Shown: in pieces, positions 22,851-36,127 of the stretch
Numbering within the stretch: the first letter of the stretch is position 1
How the letters are laid out: each line of letters starts with the position of its first letter
Source of the DNA: Bostrychus sinensis
Lineage: Eukaryota > Chordata > Actinopteri > Gobiiformes > Eleotridae
Direction of reading: 5' to 3'
Length of the DNA: 64,000 nucleotides
Assembly (NCBI GenBank): GCA_020698575.1
Contig: CM036243.1
Span: 26,581,403 to 26,645,402 of the forward strand
Notes under the pieces: model-generated
The model's input: only the letters and a program-made list of their open reading frames with translations
Told to the model about the DNA's origin: nothing
The model's database searches: none
Made by a program: the position numbers and the translations under genes

Positions 22851-25419
22851 AACTCTTTTATCTCTTCATTTCAAACGTATCCCACAACCTCCACATTTCA
22901 CAGGCTGGCGGGATCCTCATTTCTGACCAGAGACCGTCAAAAGTAATGATATTATGTGACAGCACGCATTTTGACTCACAGTGGACCAATAAGAAGTCAT
23001 GAAAGTCATTGTGTTTAAGAAAGGTGTGACAAAGTAAGCTATATTTACAGTGCACTGGTAGCTACTCCACAGCACCATACAAAACAGCCCTTAAAGTATG
23101 CTTTTGCTGTGACTTTTTTCAGCAATTCTAATAAGTAAAATAATCAGAATACATTTTAGGCTTTATTCTCTTCCACAAACGACATCATTAAAAGTATACA
23201 CACTTCCAATGGCAACAAAAAGCAACAGTATTTACCATTTATTTCTATGAATAAGCAAGTTAAAGCTCCTAATGGGACACTTTTGTGCCAGAGAACAAAC
23301 TTGAGACTCATTTGTTTACCATTAGCATATGGAGCAATGTGAAGCTATGGCCTTTACATATGTTTGCATAACTCACATAATCCCTTGCATTTTACTTTAA
23401 TTTAGATTATGTAGCTTTAGCTATCCGCACGCTCATCTCAACAGAAAGAACAAGACTTAACTATGTGTGTATAGCTCAGCTTTCTTTATTCTTTTTTTTT
23501 TTTCGTTTATTTTTGTAGTTCAAGTTCAGCATATTATCAAACATTTAGTCACACATGTAGCCTTAGTTTGTATAGCGCCAAAGCTCATATGTGATATAAA
23601 GTAGGTCATTGGCAGGTCACGTAGTCATAGTCATGTGGCTAATGACTTTTTGTCCATTGACTATTGTTGTGGTTTTTAATTGTTGTCATAATACAAAGGC
23701 AGCTCCTGATGTTTACACACAGTAAAACCAAAACGCACTACTAAATATAGTGCTATGGTGCTATATGGCGGTGATCTTTTTAGAGATCCAATAGCGCCAA
23801 GCTTCCATCTTTCAGAAGCCTATAGATATAGTCAAGACATACAAACTTAAACAAATGAAATCTACATAGTTGCAAGGCTTTATTTGCTTGTCACTGCAAT
23901 ATCTGGCAGCATTTACAAAAGCATACACAAAACATTAGCTGTTCAAGGATGATGCTTGAGGCAACTTGGACAAAGAAGATAAAGCAATATCATCCCATAT
24001 AATGAATAGCAGATTTAATACAATTGTCAAAGGCCTCTTATAGTTTCTTAAACTGGATTGTTTGAAGTTTTGGATCTTCATTGCTTTGTATTGCCTACGT
24101 TTTAGTCTAAGTCTTTTGGAGACACGTCTCCAAAAAGCCGAAGAGTGCAGAAAGATGACTGTTATTCATTGTCAGAGCCATAACAAAACTCAGTGTAACC
24201 AGCAGCGCGCTCTGGTCCCATCTGACCCTATATCTTTACACAAGGACCACCCAAGAGCCACGAGTCACTTCTCACCTTCAGTCTGAGTGTCTGTGTGCAA
24301 ACTTTGTAATTCATAAGCACAAGTGTGAATGAATGTGTGTGCATGTGTGTGTTTGTGTGTGTGCGGCTGCCTCCCACCATATGGACCGTGTTTAGAGAGA
24401 TTTTCTGTAAAAATCACAGTCATGCCGTGGCAGGATTACCACACTGAGAAGCAGCACCTGGAAAAGACTGGCTGCTCCTGCTCCCTTCGCTTCCCTTCAG
24501 ATACTCAAAGAAGTTTCTGGCTTCCCAGCTTGAGGCGCAGGATTTGTTTTTGACCTACATGGGCGTCCTAGGATTCACGTTTCCCATTTCCAAAAAAGCA
24601 AAAAAAAAAAAAAAAAAAAGCACATCTTATATTCTCACTCCAGTTACAGTACGGAGAATTACAGTAGATAAACAAGTGTGCCTATGTGTGGTGTGTCAGT
24701 ATGTGTTTACACAGCACATATCATATTTCCATAGCAAACCCACAGGCTGATTATCCACACAGAGATGTAACTGAATGTCAATAATCCCTGATGGAAAATG
24801 AGAGTACAAGATTTCTCATTAAAAACAACCTAAGCCCAAGATAAGGCACAATCAAAAGTTCTGATGTTTCTCTATGTAATGATTGGTACAAAGCTAAGGC
24901 TGGAAATAAAGCTATGTATTACATAGACAAAGATTTTTTTCCTTTTCCTGATGCTGTATGAATCACTGTAGAAGACCTAGTGTATCGCACACTATATCGA
25001 GAATGATAAATCTTTTGTTCATTAAGGGATTTGAAAATCAGACCAGCTTAAAAAAAAATAAAATAACAAGGCATAAGAATGGGACTTTGAGATCATGACA
25101 CCGTGGGTTTTCTTGTCCTTTAAGCTTTTAGAAAAAAATGCATCTACAGTTTGCATTGTGTTAATTAGCTTTGTCACAAGGAATGAACTCTGGACCCCAT
25201 TTGCAGTCACTTCCTCTGCATTGTCTGGTTGTATTTTGTTCAAGTGTTAGATTTGGAAAAAGTCCTTTGGCTATGGGTTCTTTTAATTATTTTCTAAACT
25301 TTGATCATCAGTGTTTGATTGGAGATACTGATGTATACTTCTATTAAATGTTCTGCTCAATTATAAACAAAAGTACGACCTCAGAAAATATTTGGCTTTC
25401 CAAGTATCACCTTCAGCAG
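22851..25419. other. Intergenic, nothing recognised
   Basis: AT-rich DNA. GT-rich microsatellite at about 24330-24362, A-run at 24600-24619. No gene, RNA or named repeat. Confidence 0.5.
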
Positions 25420-25645
25420 GCTAAGGGACTAAACCTAGACTAAACCAGTCAGATCTGAACCATGACTGACTAAACCAGGACTAAACCAGGGCTAAACTGT
25501 GCCTCGGACTAAGCAGTGGTCTAAACTTCAAATTGAACCCCCATCAGAGGCTCTAAATTAAAACTAAATCAGGACAGGACTTGTACTTGAACTGTTAAAG
25601 ACTCCGGTTGTATCCGTACCACAGTTTGAGAACCACTCATCCACA
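25420..25645 (-). repeat. Third copy of the 11-bp minisatellite family, minus orientation
   Basis: Units 'gactaaacctagactaaacc' and 'gactaaaccagggctaaact' match the reverse unit. Its 'gactaagcagtggtctaaac' matches, in reverse, 'gtttagaccactgcttag' at 36183, so these two copies share unique sequence. The end 'cacagtttgagaaccactca' resembles a hAT-type terminus. Confidence 0.6.
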
Positions 25646-25769
25646 AAAACCTAAATTATCAGTGGTATTCTCTAATGCTATTCCTCTTCCTCTGTGGTAC
25701 AAACCCAAGCAGTGCAGTGTTTCTATTTTCTAGTGGGGATTTAAAAAAAAAAAAATCAAATTCATCCAT

Positions 25770-25958
25770 TTGTTTTCTTTCACATATTTCTATGAGGGGT
25801 TGCTGGAGCCTATCCCATTAACCTTGGGCCTGAGGAGGGGTACACATTGGACACTGCACATACACATACACAATCTACATCACCAGTTCATGCATGTCTT
25901 TGGTCAGGAGCAAACCCACAATATTCTTGCAAATGAATGCTAACCACCCGTACACCCC
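25770..25958 (-). repeat. SINE/L2-like repeat fragment
   Basis: 'tgctggagcctatcccatta', 'cattggacactgcacatac' and 'catgcatgtctttggtcagg' followed by 'gctaaccacc' are, in reverse, the body of the same family found at 47.0 kb. Degraded. Confidence 0.55.
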
Positions 25959-27034
25959 AAACTTACCAAATTTATATATCACAACAGGACTCACATTTTA
26001 GTAGCACTGTGTCCCAGTATGAGAAGCTTGTCAAAAATAGTGAATATTCTGTAGAAGTAGCTCAGATGTTTGGTCCATTTTCCAGAATGGAAAACTGCAT
26101 TTACAGCACAGGATTCCTATAGACGTGAGGTCCAGCAGTATTTGAACTTCTCTGTCTGTGCTACTGGTTTCAATCTATAAAACTCTGGTTCAAATCTCAT
26201 AATTTTCAGATAAAGTGGGAAGAAAGAATGTGAACTCCCTTTGACTCCCATGAAAAGTAGGGCCCCAACAGCTGATACAAATACAATATTGGCCAAAAAA
26301 AACATGTCTTTTGATGCACATTGGAGTCTTTATTGGTAAATTCATGTGGTAAATGGATGAGAGGTTCTATAGTTTAAGCTCATATAAAGCACAGTTCCTC
26401 AAAGTACAAGAGGATGTGTCAGAACTGCAGCCATGGGTGATTATAAAAACAGGTGAAATACAGTTCACAAATGTGCTGTTCATAAAAAATGAGGGGCTGC
26501 AGCAAATTTATAAGTAATAAAAAGTAATGCAAAGCTGGAAAGATGTCCATATGCTGTATCATGACAGCCTCTCTTTAGTTTCCCAGTATGAAGACTTGAC
26601 ACGTAGTCAGCACAGAAACGGACAACAGCTATGGATGCTCCTGAAGCAAGATTTTGACCTTAACTGAGTGCAGTTAGGTCAGTAATCAACACTGCAATGC
26701 TTTTAGCTGAAAACAACTAGTTTTATGTTGAATACAGCCTAAGAGAGGTGTTTCCATTTGAGTGAGACTACGAGCTGCACTCTATTTTTAGTGGACTGCA
26801 CTGTCTGTTTTAGGAGACTGGCCAGACAGACCCATTCACTTTTCAAGTAGGTCTGGATCTGTTCCTGTTTAAATCTATTTAACAGACGTTGCCTGACCGT
26901 CTACAACTTTTTATCTAAAATGTTGTGGGCTTTATGTGATGCTTTGTTAGTTTGTATCAGAGCTGTTGAATGAGTGCCACTGGCCACTAACATGCAAAGT
27001 TGAAGAATGAAGAATTGAAGAATGTGTCACTGTG
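25959..27034. other. Intergenic, nothing recognised
   Basis: AT-rich unique DNA; no supported feature. Confidence 0.5.
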
Positions 27035-27222
27035 AGTATGTTTGGTGGTGGTCAGAAGGGCTACAGGCGCAGAGTGGCAGCCACACCTCTGTCAATCTGC
27101 CCCAGGGCAGCTGTGGCTACAGAAGTGTGAATGAGGAGTGAAGGAATAAGGCAACTATAAAAGTGACTTTTAGTGACTAGAAAAAAGCGCTTTATAAGAC
27201 TGATGCATTATTATTTATTATC
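27035..27222 (+). repeat. Teleost SINE copy
   Basis: 'ctacaggcgcagagtggcag' , 'tctgccccagggcagctgtg' and 'gcgctttataagactgatgc' followed by ATT repeats are the body and tail of a SINE very common in fish. The tail is shared with the tRNA-headed copy at 31143-31252, linking the two. Confidence 0.65.
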
Positions 27223-28250
27223 AAATGTGTGTCATGGACAGTGCCTCTCTGTACAGTTGTATAGCACTGCTACCCAGTGCAGCTAACTTCCAGGAACTAT
27301 TTGCATAAAAACTGTCACATTGGAGATTATGGAGATAACTCTCTCTTTCAATAGCTCCAGTTATGTTTTCAAATGGCATTTAATCCTGTGTATGCTGGTG
27401 TAGCCCCTTATTTTCTGATTGGTTGACAGTCAATCAAAGTGTATTCAGAGGTTGGTATATGGTCACACTGAGGCTTAGATTTTACCAGTGCTGCTCCAGA
27501 AAACACCACATTAAAGTGATATAGTTAATGTCTGTAGCAGTGGACTTGTTTACAGCAATTCTACTAAACAGAAAAAATACCATTATAGTCAGTCTCCTTT
27601 TCTATCTCTCTGTGTACCATAAACAGCCCATCAGTCTACTGCGTCAGATGCCTGCACACTGGACAAGGACATAAATCCAGACATAAATCCAGTCGACTGC
27701 TGGGCCTAAGTGTAGTTTCTTGATGTACTTTGCTTATCTCAAGTCTAATTTCACCACCAGATTAAGACACTGTCCATTCAGTGTTTGAGCCCTGAATGGA
27801 CAGCCTGAGGCCTGTCCCCTCTGTGTCAGTGTAACCACTTCGCCCCTCTCCCGCCCTCGCTCTTGACCTCTGACCTTGTACTTGGTGTCTGCTGATGTCT
27901 GATGCTCTGATGTCTGTGACTTCATCCATCACATTAAGCCCCCTGCCTTCCTCTGTCTCTACTGTCCATTGTGCCGGAGACAGGGGGCAGCCTTGTGTGT
28001 GAGGACGGCGGCGTTGGCGTGGCACGCTCCCTCTGTAAATGATAAAAGACACCAAAGGACTCCCGATTGAAGCGCGGGCCTTGTTTGTCTGAAAGCACTG
28101 GACAACAACGAATGTGCCTCCCTCCCTGGACAGTAACTTCTGTGATGTGTACAGAAAAAAAGAAAAAAAAAACAGCCCAAAGAATGTGTTTGATGCCTCT
28201 GATTTAAATAAATATCTTGATGTTAATCGTTTTACAGTGCATTTGGTGAT
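27223..28250. other. Intergenic; GC-richer part 27600-28180 possibly regulatory
   Basis: The GC-rich part holds a 188-codon open frame on the minus strand (27762-28328). The frame carries no domain and runs through a poly-T/A tract, so I do not call a gene. A local 'gatgtctgatgctctgatg' repeat sits near 27892-27915. Possible conserved noncoding element. Confidence 0.3.
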
Positions 28251-28290
28251 AGCCAGTGACGTGCGGTGAGGCTGGTGAAGCTGTTTCGCA
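28251..28290 (+). repeat. hAT-like terminus
   Basis: 'cagtgacgtgcggtgaggct' followed by 'ggtgaagc' matches the start of a repeated fish element with a CAGTGACGTGCGG end. The matching opposite end is not clear; 'gcatgcctcacc' near 28711 may be its inner remnant. Confidence 0.4.
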
Positions 28291-29687
28291 GTTAGAGCTC
28301 CAAATATACTGTGTTTACTCAGTAGCACAGATACATGTTGCCAGCTTGCACTTGACTACATACAAATAAGGAACATATTTGTCTGAAACATGTTGATTTT
28401 TTTATATTTATTAATATTGCTTTACTCTGAGGGATCTAAACTGAAAACAGTAATGAGGCGATGTGTTGTTCCTGTCCACAAACACTTTATCAAATTAGCT
28501 AAACTGCCATATAGCTATCATTTTCAGCAGTGTTAAGGCCATTAGACAAATCTAACTTTTTTTTCCCATCTGTTTTGTTTACATTTTAGAAAATCTCTTA
28601 GACCATGCAGTAAAATATAACATCTGCTGGTATCAATTTATTTAGTCCATATTTCTTGCAGAAATGTTTGTGGCCACACACACACCCCCTACATGGATGC
28701 AGAGGTACTGCATGCCTCACCTTCTGCTTTTTTCTGCATAAATTAATGTCAGATAAACAAGATTAAATATGCTCATAAACAAAATACTTTATCAAGACCA
28801 CAGACATTCACTTCAAGACATTATAATTAATAACAGTACATAATAATAATAGTAATACAGAGAAGCAGTAACAGGAACACGCTGAATTAATGTGCTCATG
28901 TGCTCAAATAAGAAAATCTGTGACCATAAAACTTGTTAAATTATTGGAATTATACAGAAATCACATTCATAACAGATCACTGGATAAACAATATTTATTT
29001 TAACAGTGTTTCTGAATGTAAATATGTGTTGTGGTTAGTATGCAGAAGCATGGCAGTGCATATGGGCGGGTATACTGTTTCAACATTGACTTTAGTCGAA
29101 CAAAACAAAACAAGCCGCCTCTTCAGTCTTCTCAGCAGGATTCAAATTGAACGGCACTCCCATATTTGTCTTGTCTTAATAACTGTGCTCGAAACCTTCA
29201 TATGTAGCCGCTTAACAACACGCAATTAAAAGCCTCAATGCACTGTAGACAGCCTTTGATAATTCAGCTTCTCAAAATGAAATGAGGAGTGTATTTGTTG
29301 ATTTTAATTTGCCGTTGTAGCCGTCTAAACCTGTTGTTTTGCACACACAGAGGAGGGATCCACGTGGAGGAGCAGATCGGCTGAGATAGTGTGAGTTTCC
29401 TGGAATTCCACAGGATCCACATCTGGTATTGATTTTTCTCACTGCGTTTATGAAGGCGCTGCTGCTGGGCTATGGCAGATCACACTGAGGTCTGTTCTCC
29501 AGCTCAGGTAGACATCGCTGGTGAAAGTGGGCAGCGGAAAGGCAAAAGACTACTTAAAAAAAATAAAAGATAGCTTGTGTTATTGAAGGAAGGTTTGAGA
29601 TATATTAGGGGTGTAAGAAAATACTGATTTCCCAATATAGGTATCACAAGAATAGTGTATCAATATCAAAATGTCTTGTTAAATGAT
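28291..29687. other. Intergenic; weak exon-like site at 29351-29390
   Basis: AT-rich. At 29351-29390 a 40-base GC-rich stretch lies between 'gcacacacag' and a 'gtgagt' donor and is open in one frame; its 3' half loosely resembles candidate exon 8217-8266 (GTGGAG...). Too weak to call. Confidence 0.3.
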
Positions 29688-29845
29688 GATACCCTTCCTG
29701 TTGCAACCAACCACACACTGACTGGTGTAGGCAGTGTGGGTGAAGTGTCTTGCCCAGGGACACAACAACAGTATGCACTTCGAGCGAGGTTTGACCTGCT
29801 GACCCTCCGGTTGGTGGGCGAATGCTCTTTTAGATAAGGCATGTA
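29688..29845 (+). repeat. Interspersed repeat fragment
   Basis: 'gggtgaagtgtcttgccca' then 'ggacacaac' recurs at 51190-51225, in both cases followed by 'ctgaccctccgg' or 'ccaaccctccgg'. It is a frequent teleost repeat tail of uncertain class. Confidence 0.6.
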
Positions 29846-31142
29846 CAGTTTTTTCTAAGCCTCAGCCTGCATTGTTGTCAAATATGTCTATGAATAGGGT
29901 TCTTATAGTGTTGTTGCCATTAAGTATTTATCAAGTAACCACACAGAGAAAAAACACAGGAAAACTAAGAAGTAGTTGGGAATACCTTAAAGTAGCTTGC
30001 TGGCTGCCATAATTCAGTGAGGAAAGTTGTATAAACTGCCCAAAATATCCTTATTTCATGGCATTTATATACATTTCTGAGGTGTATTGTCATTATTGTT
30101 ATTTATATGAATATGAGTAAGACTGGGTTGCAATGTAAGATCTAGAATATTATGCTGTCCCACTGAGGATCCCAACAGAATCTGGATCCACACCAAAAAC
30201 TATTTGTTCCTGCATACAAATTTTGAGTCACTGTATGTTGCAAACAGGTAAAAGTCCTATATCCAGACCAAAACCCATTGTTTCTTCCTTGGCCCATTAT
30301 CGATATTTCCTGAATATTTTGTTTAAAATTTTTATTGGACCATAACTTTTTGAGTCATATTGTTCACACCCAAACAAACCAAAGATGGCAAAACATAACC
30401 TTCTTGTGTGAAGTAATAACTTAAAATCAGTAACTCACTGCAAATCCATGAATGGGTAATAAGCTGCTGAGCTAGACCTGGGCCTTACTAACGCCAGCAC
30501 TGAATGCATTGCGTTTGCAGTACGTCTCCAACCAGAGCCAGCTGGGAACACCATGAGTTCACGGGAGAGGAGCGAATTTATGCTAGAAATTATGAGTTCA
30601 CACGATAATAACCATGTTTATAGAGAAGTGCATGTAAAAAGCTACATTTGGCTGTCCGACCACAAGATTGGAGATTGGAGATTATTCTGAGATTTAACCA
30701 AGGTTTAAGCACAAAAGTGACAGAAATATATACTTCAACCCTGGGTAAGGATGCTACGTATATAAATACTGTCTTTTAACTCACGTTTAATGGTGTCTCA
30801 TCTTGTTTGTGACCCCGGGGTCCCAGTTAAGACGTAATGTTTACACTGTGATGTGAGCAAGAGGCTGCTCAAGTGTTTTTATTTTGAAATTTACCGAATC
30901 CTCTTCACTGGTCCCAGGTCTGACTTCCTATCTTGCTCTGTTCAACTTTATGCATGATGGCTCCGGCATCTGACAAAAAAAAGACTTAACACATATTTCT
31001 GTCAGAGAGCCGGACACAGACACGTATTGCCTTACGTACGGGCCACGCAGCGGATTCAGTGTGAATTGGGTGTAACAGTGATGCAGTGAGGCTATACACT
31101 CATTTCAACTATAACAGCAACTCCACTTGGATAAAGTCAAAC
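29846..31142. other. Intergenic, nothing recognised
   Basis: AT-rich unique DNA; no supported gene, RNA gene or repeat. Confidence 0.5.
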
Positions 31143-31252
31143 TCGGCAGTAGCTCAGTTGGTAGTGACGTGAATGAATAATGCACCAAATTGTTGAGGGA
31201 TTTTGAGTGTCTTGAAAAGCACTGTATAAGACTAATGCATTATTATTATTAC
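31143..31252 (+). repeat. tRNA-derived SINE, short copy
   Basis: 'cggcagtagctcagttggta' is a clear tRNA box-A head. After a short body it ends with 'aaaagcactgtataagacta' and 'atgcattattattatt', the same tail as 27035-27222. It is not a functional tRNA: there is no anticodon arm or B box in the right place. Confidence 0.7.
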
Positions 31253-34200
31253 TTTAAATGATTACTTTAAAACATTTTATCTGTTTAATAAAATATGTAT
31301 AGCTCATTCTTCAGATCTGACACTGGTTTGATCATGCAGTTCATTGGAGACAGTGTTTTTTCAGATGTAAATCTAATATCCTATGGCCTGGGTGTCCTTT
31401 GAAAGCAGCAGCCTCTGTGACAGACCTAGACAGAGAATTTTCTTAGGAATTCACCAAAGCCTGCCCCCCTACCTCGTCAAAAAGGAGAGGAATTGTTCAT
31501 GCTGCCACACCATATGGAGAATTGTCCCATTTTCTCTTTCCTTTATATCAAATGCTACACTTTTCAAGTCGAACCTTTTGTAGCGTATACCACATGTGAT
31601 TTGGGGCTCTTGTGTGGCGACGCTAACTTGGTGACTTTTTGATTCGGCTGTTGAGTGCTGCCTGACAACTTTCTGTCACTCACATCCCTCCCTCCCTCCT
31701 CCCCGGCCTCTCAAGCACTCACAAGCACATTTCTTAGCCATCGATTGATTAGCATACATCAAGCACCTGTCGTCAAAATGGCAAAACTTCATTGGAATCT
31801 TCAGTGTCTTTCAACCGGCAGCTGTCAGGCACATCAACACGAGCCGCGTTCAGAGCTAGACAAAGTTAAATTGAAGCACACTCTAACACTATATATAGAT
31901 AAAATGTCACTTCTTTCAAGAAACAAGGCGCCTTCGAAGTTGTCAATACAGAGCGTTTTATCATCGGAAAATAACTTTGAAAGTGGAAAAGATAAAACAG
32001 TTTTTCGTTCTTTCCACTTTGTGCTTGAAAGAGGAAGGAGCGCAGTGATTTGAAAGTGGGTAGAAGTATTTAAGGGGCTTGCGTTTTGATCTGCCTGTCC
32101 GTCACACAGCCCCTCCTGATGCGTCTGATCGTTAGGTGTCCTCAAAGTGTCTCCGAGTCTCTTTGTTATCGCTGAGTGCGTCGATTAAAAGGAGGACTAT
32201 CATTTATTCATTTTGCCATTGAGCAAAAGAAAGAAAGGATTCAAGAGCTTAGCGTTCATTTTCGTCAAACCGGTGAGGTGCGGTGATGAAGTCAGCTTTC
32301 CTTTGAGAAGACAAGTCGCGTCGAGGTAGAAAGATGTGGAGTGAAAGTTTTCGCTCGGCAAATTTTGAAAGGCCCCACTGATGTGCGAGATAAAATAAAT
32401 GATGTTCAAACTTTATTAAACTTTTCCTTTAAAAGCCGCCGCAGGATGACAGTTGAGAGAGATTTATACTCTGTCTAACAAGGTGTTTCTGATGGTTGTG
32501 GTGAATACACACAGACATGCACACACCACATCTTCCTCTATTATACAGTAGTGCTCTCAGCCTGTATAAAAGATTTCATACATGTTTATCAGGATATGCT
32601 AAATTGATTTTAGGCATGCAGGCTCACAAAGCACGCCAGAGTCAATACACTTTGTATGTGTCTGGTTTCTTTTTTCTCCAAAGGACAATGCCACATTCAT
32701 CTACACTACATTTTATCTGATTCTTTCACGCGTCTCTTGGTCTGGAAGTCCCTTCAATTCCTACTGTTTCAAGCCTCTTTTTTTCAAATACTCAATCCTG
32801 TTGCGAGGTGTCTCTCAGAAGTTGAAAAGTTCTTTTCAAGCCAGAAGTTTTTGCCGTCTCCACTTTTCAACTGGCAAGATGAATATCAGTGGGACAAAGC
32901 AGAGAAAGGAAAGGCTTTTTGACAAGACTTCTGACGGCCCAGGAGCTCGTCCTGTCTCTGCCTTTTGCAGTTTTCCCATAACTGGCTTTCTGCGCGCCTG
33001 CTAAAAGGCGCTGTATCAAATGCAAACTGAGAAGTCACAGTCTTTCAAGATACATCAGTGGGACCCTTGTGGAGGCTCTGCTCTGCTTAGGTTTTTGGCA
33101 ACTTTTTGAAAAATGTGAAATTGCTGCATTCTGTCTCGTGTTATCAGAGCTGGTGACAGTAAGTTCATGTTCTGTATGAGCCAAAAGGCGACGCCATGAT
33201 CCATGACCTGCAGCAAAGCACAGTTAAAAGACAACTTGCCAGGCTTACATTTCATCTGATGCATGTACGCATATGTAATGTCTTATATATTATATATAGC
33301 TGTCACAAAACCACATAAGTGTGAGTCAGATCCTTAACAGAGCTCTCTTTCTTATTCAAGTTACTGAGACAATGACAAGGTTACAGGCACACAAGCCTTC
33401 CTGGTGTAAAACAACATAAATGACCACAAAGTTTATTTTTGCTCTTTGTAGCTTGTGCAGTCTGCACAGTGTGTGTTGGATATTTGAAGTCCAAACACTG
33501 ATGTTTGGTGTTCACCAGACTGGGCCCGTGGTTTAACACTTTCTAGAATCACTTTGTGGGGCAGTGCGGCGGTGCAGCCCGAGGAAACCTGAAATAGCTG
33601 AAACTAGAGCTCTGTCCAAATAATCACCCTGGGCCTCTGTAAACCATCATGTTTATGCATTGTAAATTGTGAAAAGGAATGCTTTAACATTGTGTGGCAA
33701 ATGTATTTCAAGACTTTGAACACTGGATGCTGTCCGAATTTCACCCACACAACCACAGGCCTTCGCTCTCGCCTTTGGACTAAAATATCATTCAGATCCC
33801 AAAGAAACTTTAAAAAGCAGCCTTTTTAAAGCCTCCTAAAGAATGCATCTGAAGTGATTCCCAAGTCTCTTCTATGCATTGAGCCATCAATACTCTCAGG
33901 GTCAGACCTTCCTCCAACATCAACGCTTCTAAGTTTGACTCTGGTGACTGTGCATGTTTGGAAATACACAAGTGGCTTTGAACTGCTCTTGGCTACAGAA
34001 AGATGTCCAAAGAAGTAACATTATAATCTCTCAATCCTTTTCTAAAATAGGACATAGAAGTTCAGAGCAGAGCGGCTCATGTAAACACATATTTGGATGT
34101 TGTGTCACTCTTTCTACCGCTTTGAAGAGTTTTATTAGACATGGTTTGGCAGCGGTACAGTGGCCACACCAGTTATCGGTTTCCTACTCTGTAATTGGCA

Positions 34201-35032
34201 GCGTTTTTAACACACCTCTCTCTTTGAAGTGCGCTTTCGTAAGCTTGTCTCCCAACCTGTTTGCCCACTGAGCCATTTGGGACGGGCCATGATGTCATTA
34301 CACATACTTAGAGTACAAGGAGTAGCACCTATTTATCCTCAACCGGTTACACCATCATGTCCCAGACCTAAGTTAATGACTAAATTGCTGAGTAAATGTT
34401 TTGCTGAGACTCACACCAAATGACTTTCCTACTTTGGTCACGTAGAAAGCTGATGCAAACCCTAGTCAACATTTTAGCAAAGACCTCAGTAGTTGGCACA
34501 ATAGTTATTTATTGATGGTACTTATATTCTATTGCTGTAGCTGTTTTCAACCTGCAACTTACAATTATTTAAATACATCATACATTATTTCAATTCATAA
34601 AATTATAGTAATGTTGAATAATTTCAGCATAGAAAAGTTTCCACTTTGGCACAAAAATAGCATGAATACCAGTGCACATTCTTACACTAAAAGGCAAGAG
34701 CAGTTAAGAGGAAATAATTGTCTTGTTTATCGTTAAGTATCTGTCAAAACAGACTTAAAACGCTGTGCAAGTCAGCACATATCCATGTATTTAAGTCAGC
34801 CTTTGTTTAGTGCGCACAATATGTTTTGTATATGGTCTCCTATTGCTAGGTAAGCACTGGTGTACTACTCACACTGACTTTTCTCCAGACTGCAGTGTTA
34901 CAATCCACAGTCTAATTCAGGTAATACGGTATCCGTTTCCATGTAATCCATGCCACACTACTTATGCATCTCTAATATCCCTTTAAAACTCAATATAATT
35001 GATATGCATATCTGCTTATGTCCTTATAACTA
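31253..35032. other. Intergenic; GC-richer block 31640-33250 may be conserved noncoding
   Basis: From 31640 to 33250 the sequence has higher complexity, with E-box-like CAGCTGTC/CACCTGTC and an ATTGATTAGCAT site near 31742-31753. Frames are open on both strands (up to 132 codons at 31655-32053), none with a domain or splice pair. The rest to 35032 is ordinary AT-rich DNA. Confidence 0.3.
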
Positions 35033-35498
35033 TTAAAGGTCCCCTATTATTCAAAATCAACTTTTATGAGTATTTAACCATGTTATGATGTTGTTTCCGC
35101 CTCTATAACATACCTGGAGTCAGATTTTGTTTCATTCACGCATGTTTGAGTAATCCTGGTGAGTGCGCTTATACCTTCACCAAACTCATTCTGATAATTT
35201 CAGCACTTAAATTACTGTCACTATGAAGCAGTCAATTTATTTGTCTATCTGTTAGCATTGTGTTGCTAATAGCTGTGCTAAATAGCCATTTTACACTCTG
35301 TCCACTCCCCTTCATTGCCAACATAGGGCGACAGACACCTAATCCAAGTGTTCTCTGCAAAATCAAAGTAACAGCTTCTCAAAAAAAGAAGTTTTCCATA
35401 CATATACATTATTTTAAGTTATAAAACCTGAAATACTAATTCAGGGTGTCCAAATATATTTCAAGAAGACAGAAAAAAGCATTATATAGGACCTTTAA
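35033..35498. mobile_element. Nonautonomous DNA element with TTAAAGGTCC termini
   Basis: It starts TTAAAGGTCCCCTATTA and ends TATATAGGACCTTTAA, giving inverted ends TTAAAGGTCC / GGACCTTTAA around about 466 bp with no open frame. Termini of this kind mark TTAA-target miniature elements common in fish. No transposase inside, so it needs one in trans. Confidence 0.75.
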
Positions 35499-36127
35499 TG
35501 TGTTAAGTGTGTAAATATGAGTGACAAACACTTTTTATGTGACTTGTGAAGTGTGTTTTGAAAAGTTGTAGGAAGTTTCAGTCTTTTGTGTTATAGCGGA
35601 AGCATTTGCTCATGACAACATGCAGCTACTATTTTAACAAGAGATTTGTAGCATTAATGATTACTGCGTTGTTCAGGTTGTTTTCATTGTTTAGGTATGT
35701 TCTGTTCTCTGCTAAGTCCATTATTGTACAATAGTAAAGTTTCCTCATGTATTTTCCTACAGGTGTTGAAAAATTAATATTTGGGAGTTGTCAGACATTA
35801 CTAGATGAATAACTAAGATATTTGTGGTTTTGTGTCCTGTTATGAGCTTGAGATAATTACCAGCTCATCGTAAATAGTTGGAAGTCTGTCAAGTTAACGC
35901 CTCAGATCTAACACTTAAAAGTAACAGCAGTAAAGTGATCTGTCAGGATTTGAAGAAAGCCTCAGGTTAGGGATGACATTTTTGGAGGCAACAACAAAGG
36001 GGCAGAGTTAAACCGAGCAGCTGGTTGTAAACCTGTCAGATCAACTTTAACCTTTGACTTACTGTAGCCTATGTGTGCACACTAGTTTAAGTTTATACAA
36101 TTGTGACTGTGTATCTTGACTACTGAT
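35499..36127. other. Intergenic, nothing recognised
   Basis: AT-rich unique DNA with no supported feature. Confidence 0.5.

Noticed and set aside
27762..28328. 188-codon minus-strand frame as a gene
   Set aside because: No domain, runs through a homopolymer, no splice or polyadenylation context; GC-rich chance frame more likely.
29351..29390. 40-base exon-like site resembling candidate exon 8217-8266
   Set aside because: Similarity is short and gapped, and the acceptor has only a weak pyrimidine tract.
31143..31165. tRNA gene
   Set aside because: Only the A-box half of a tRNA is present and the rest is SINE body and tail.
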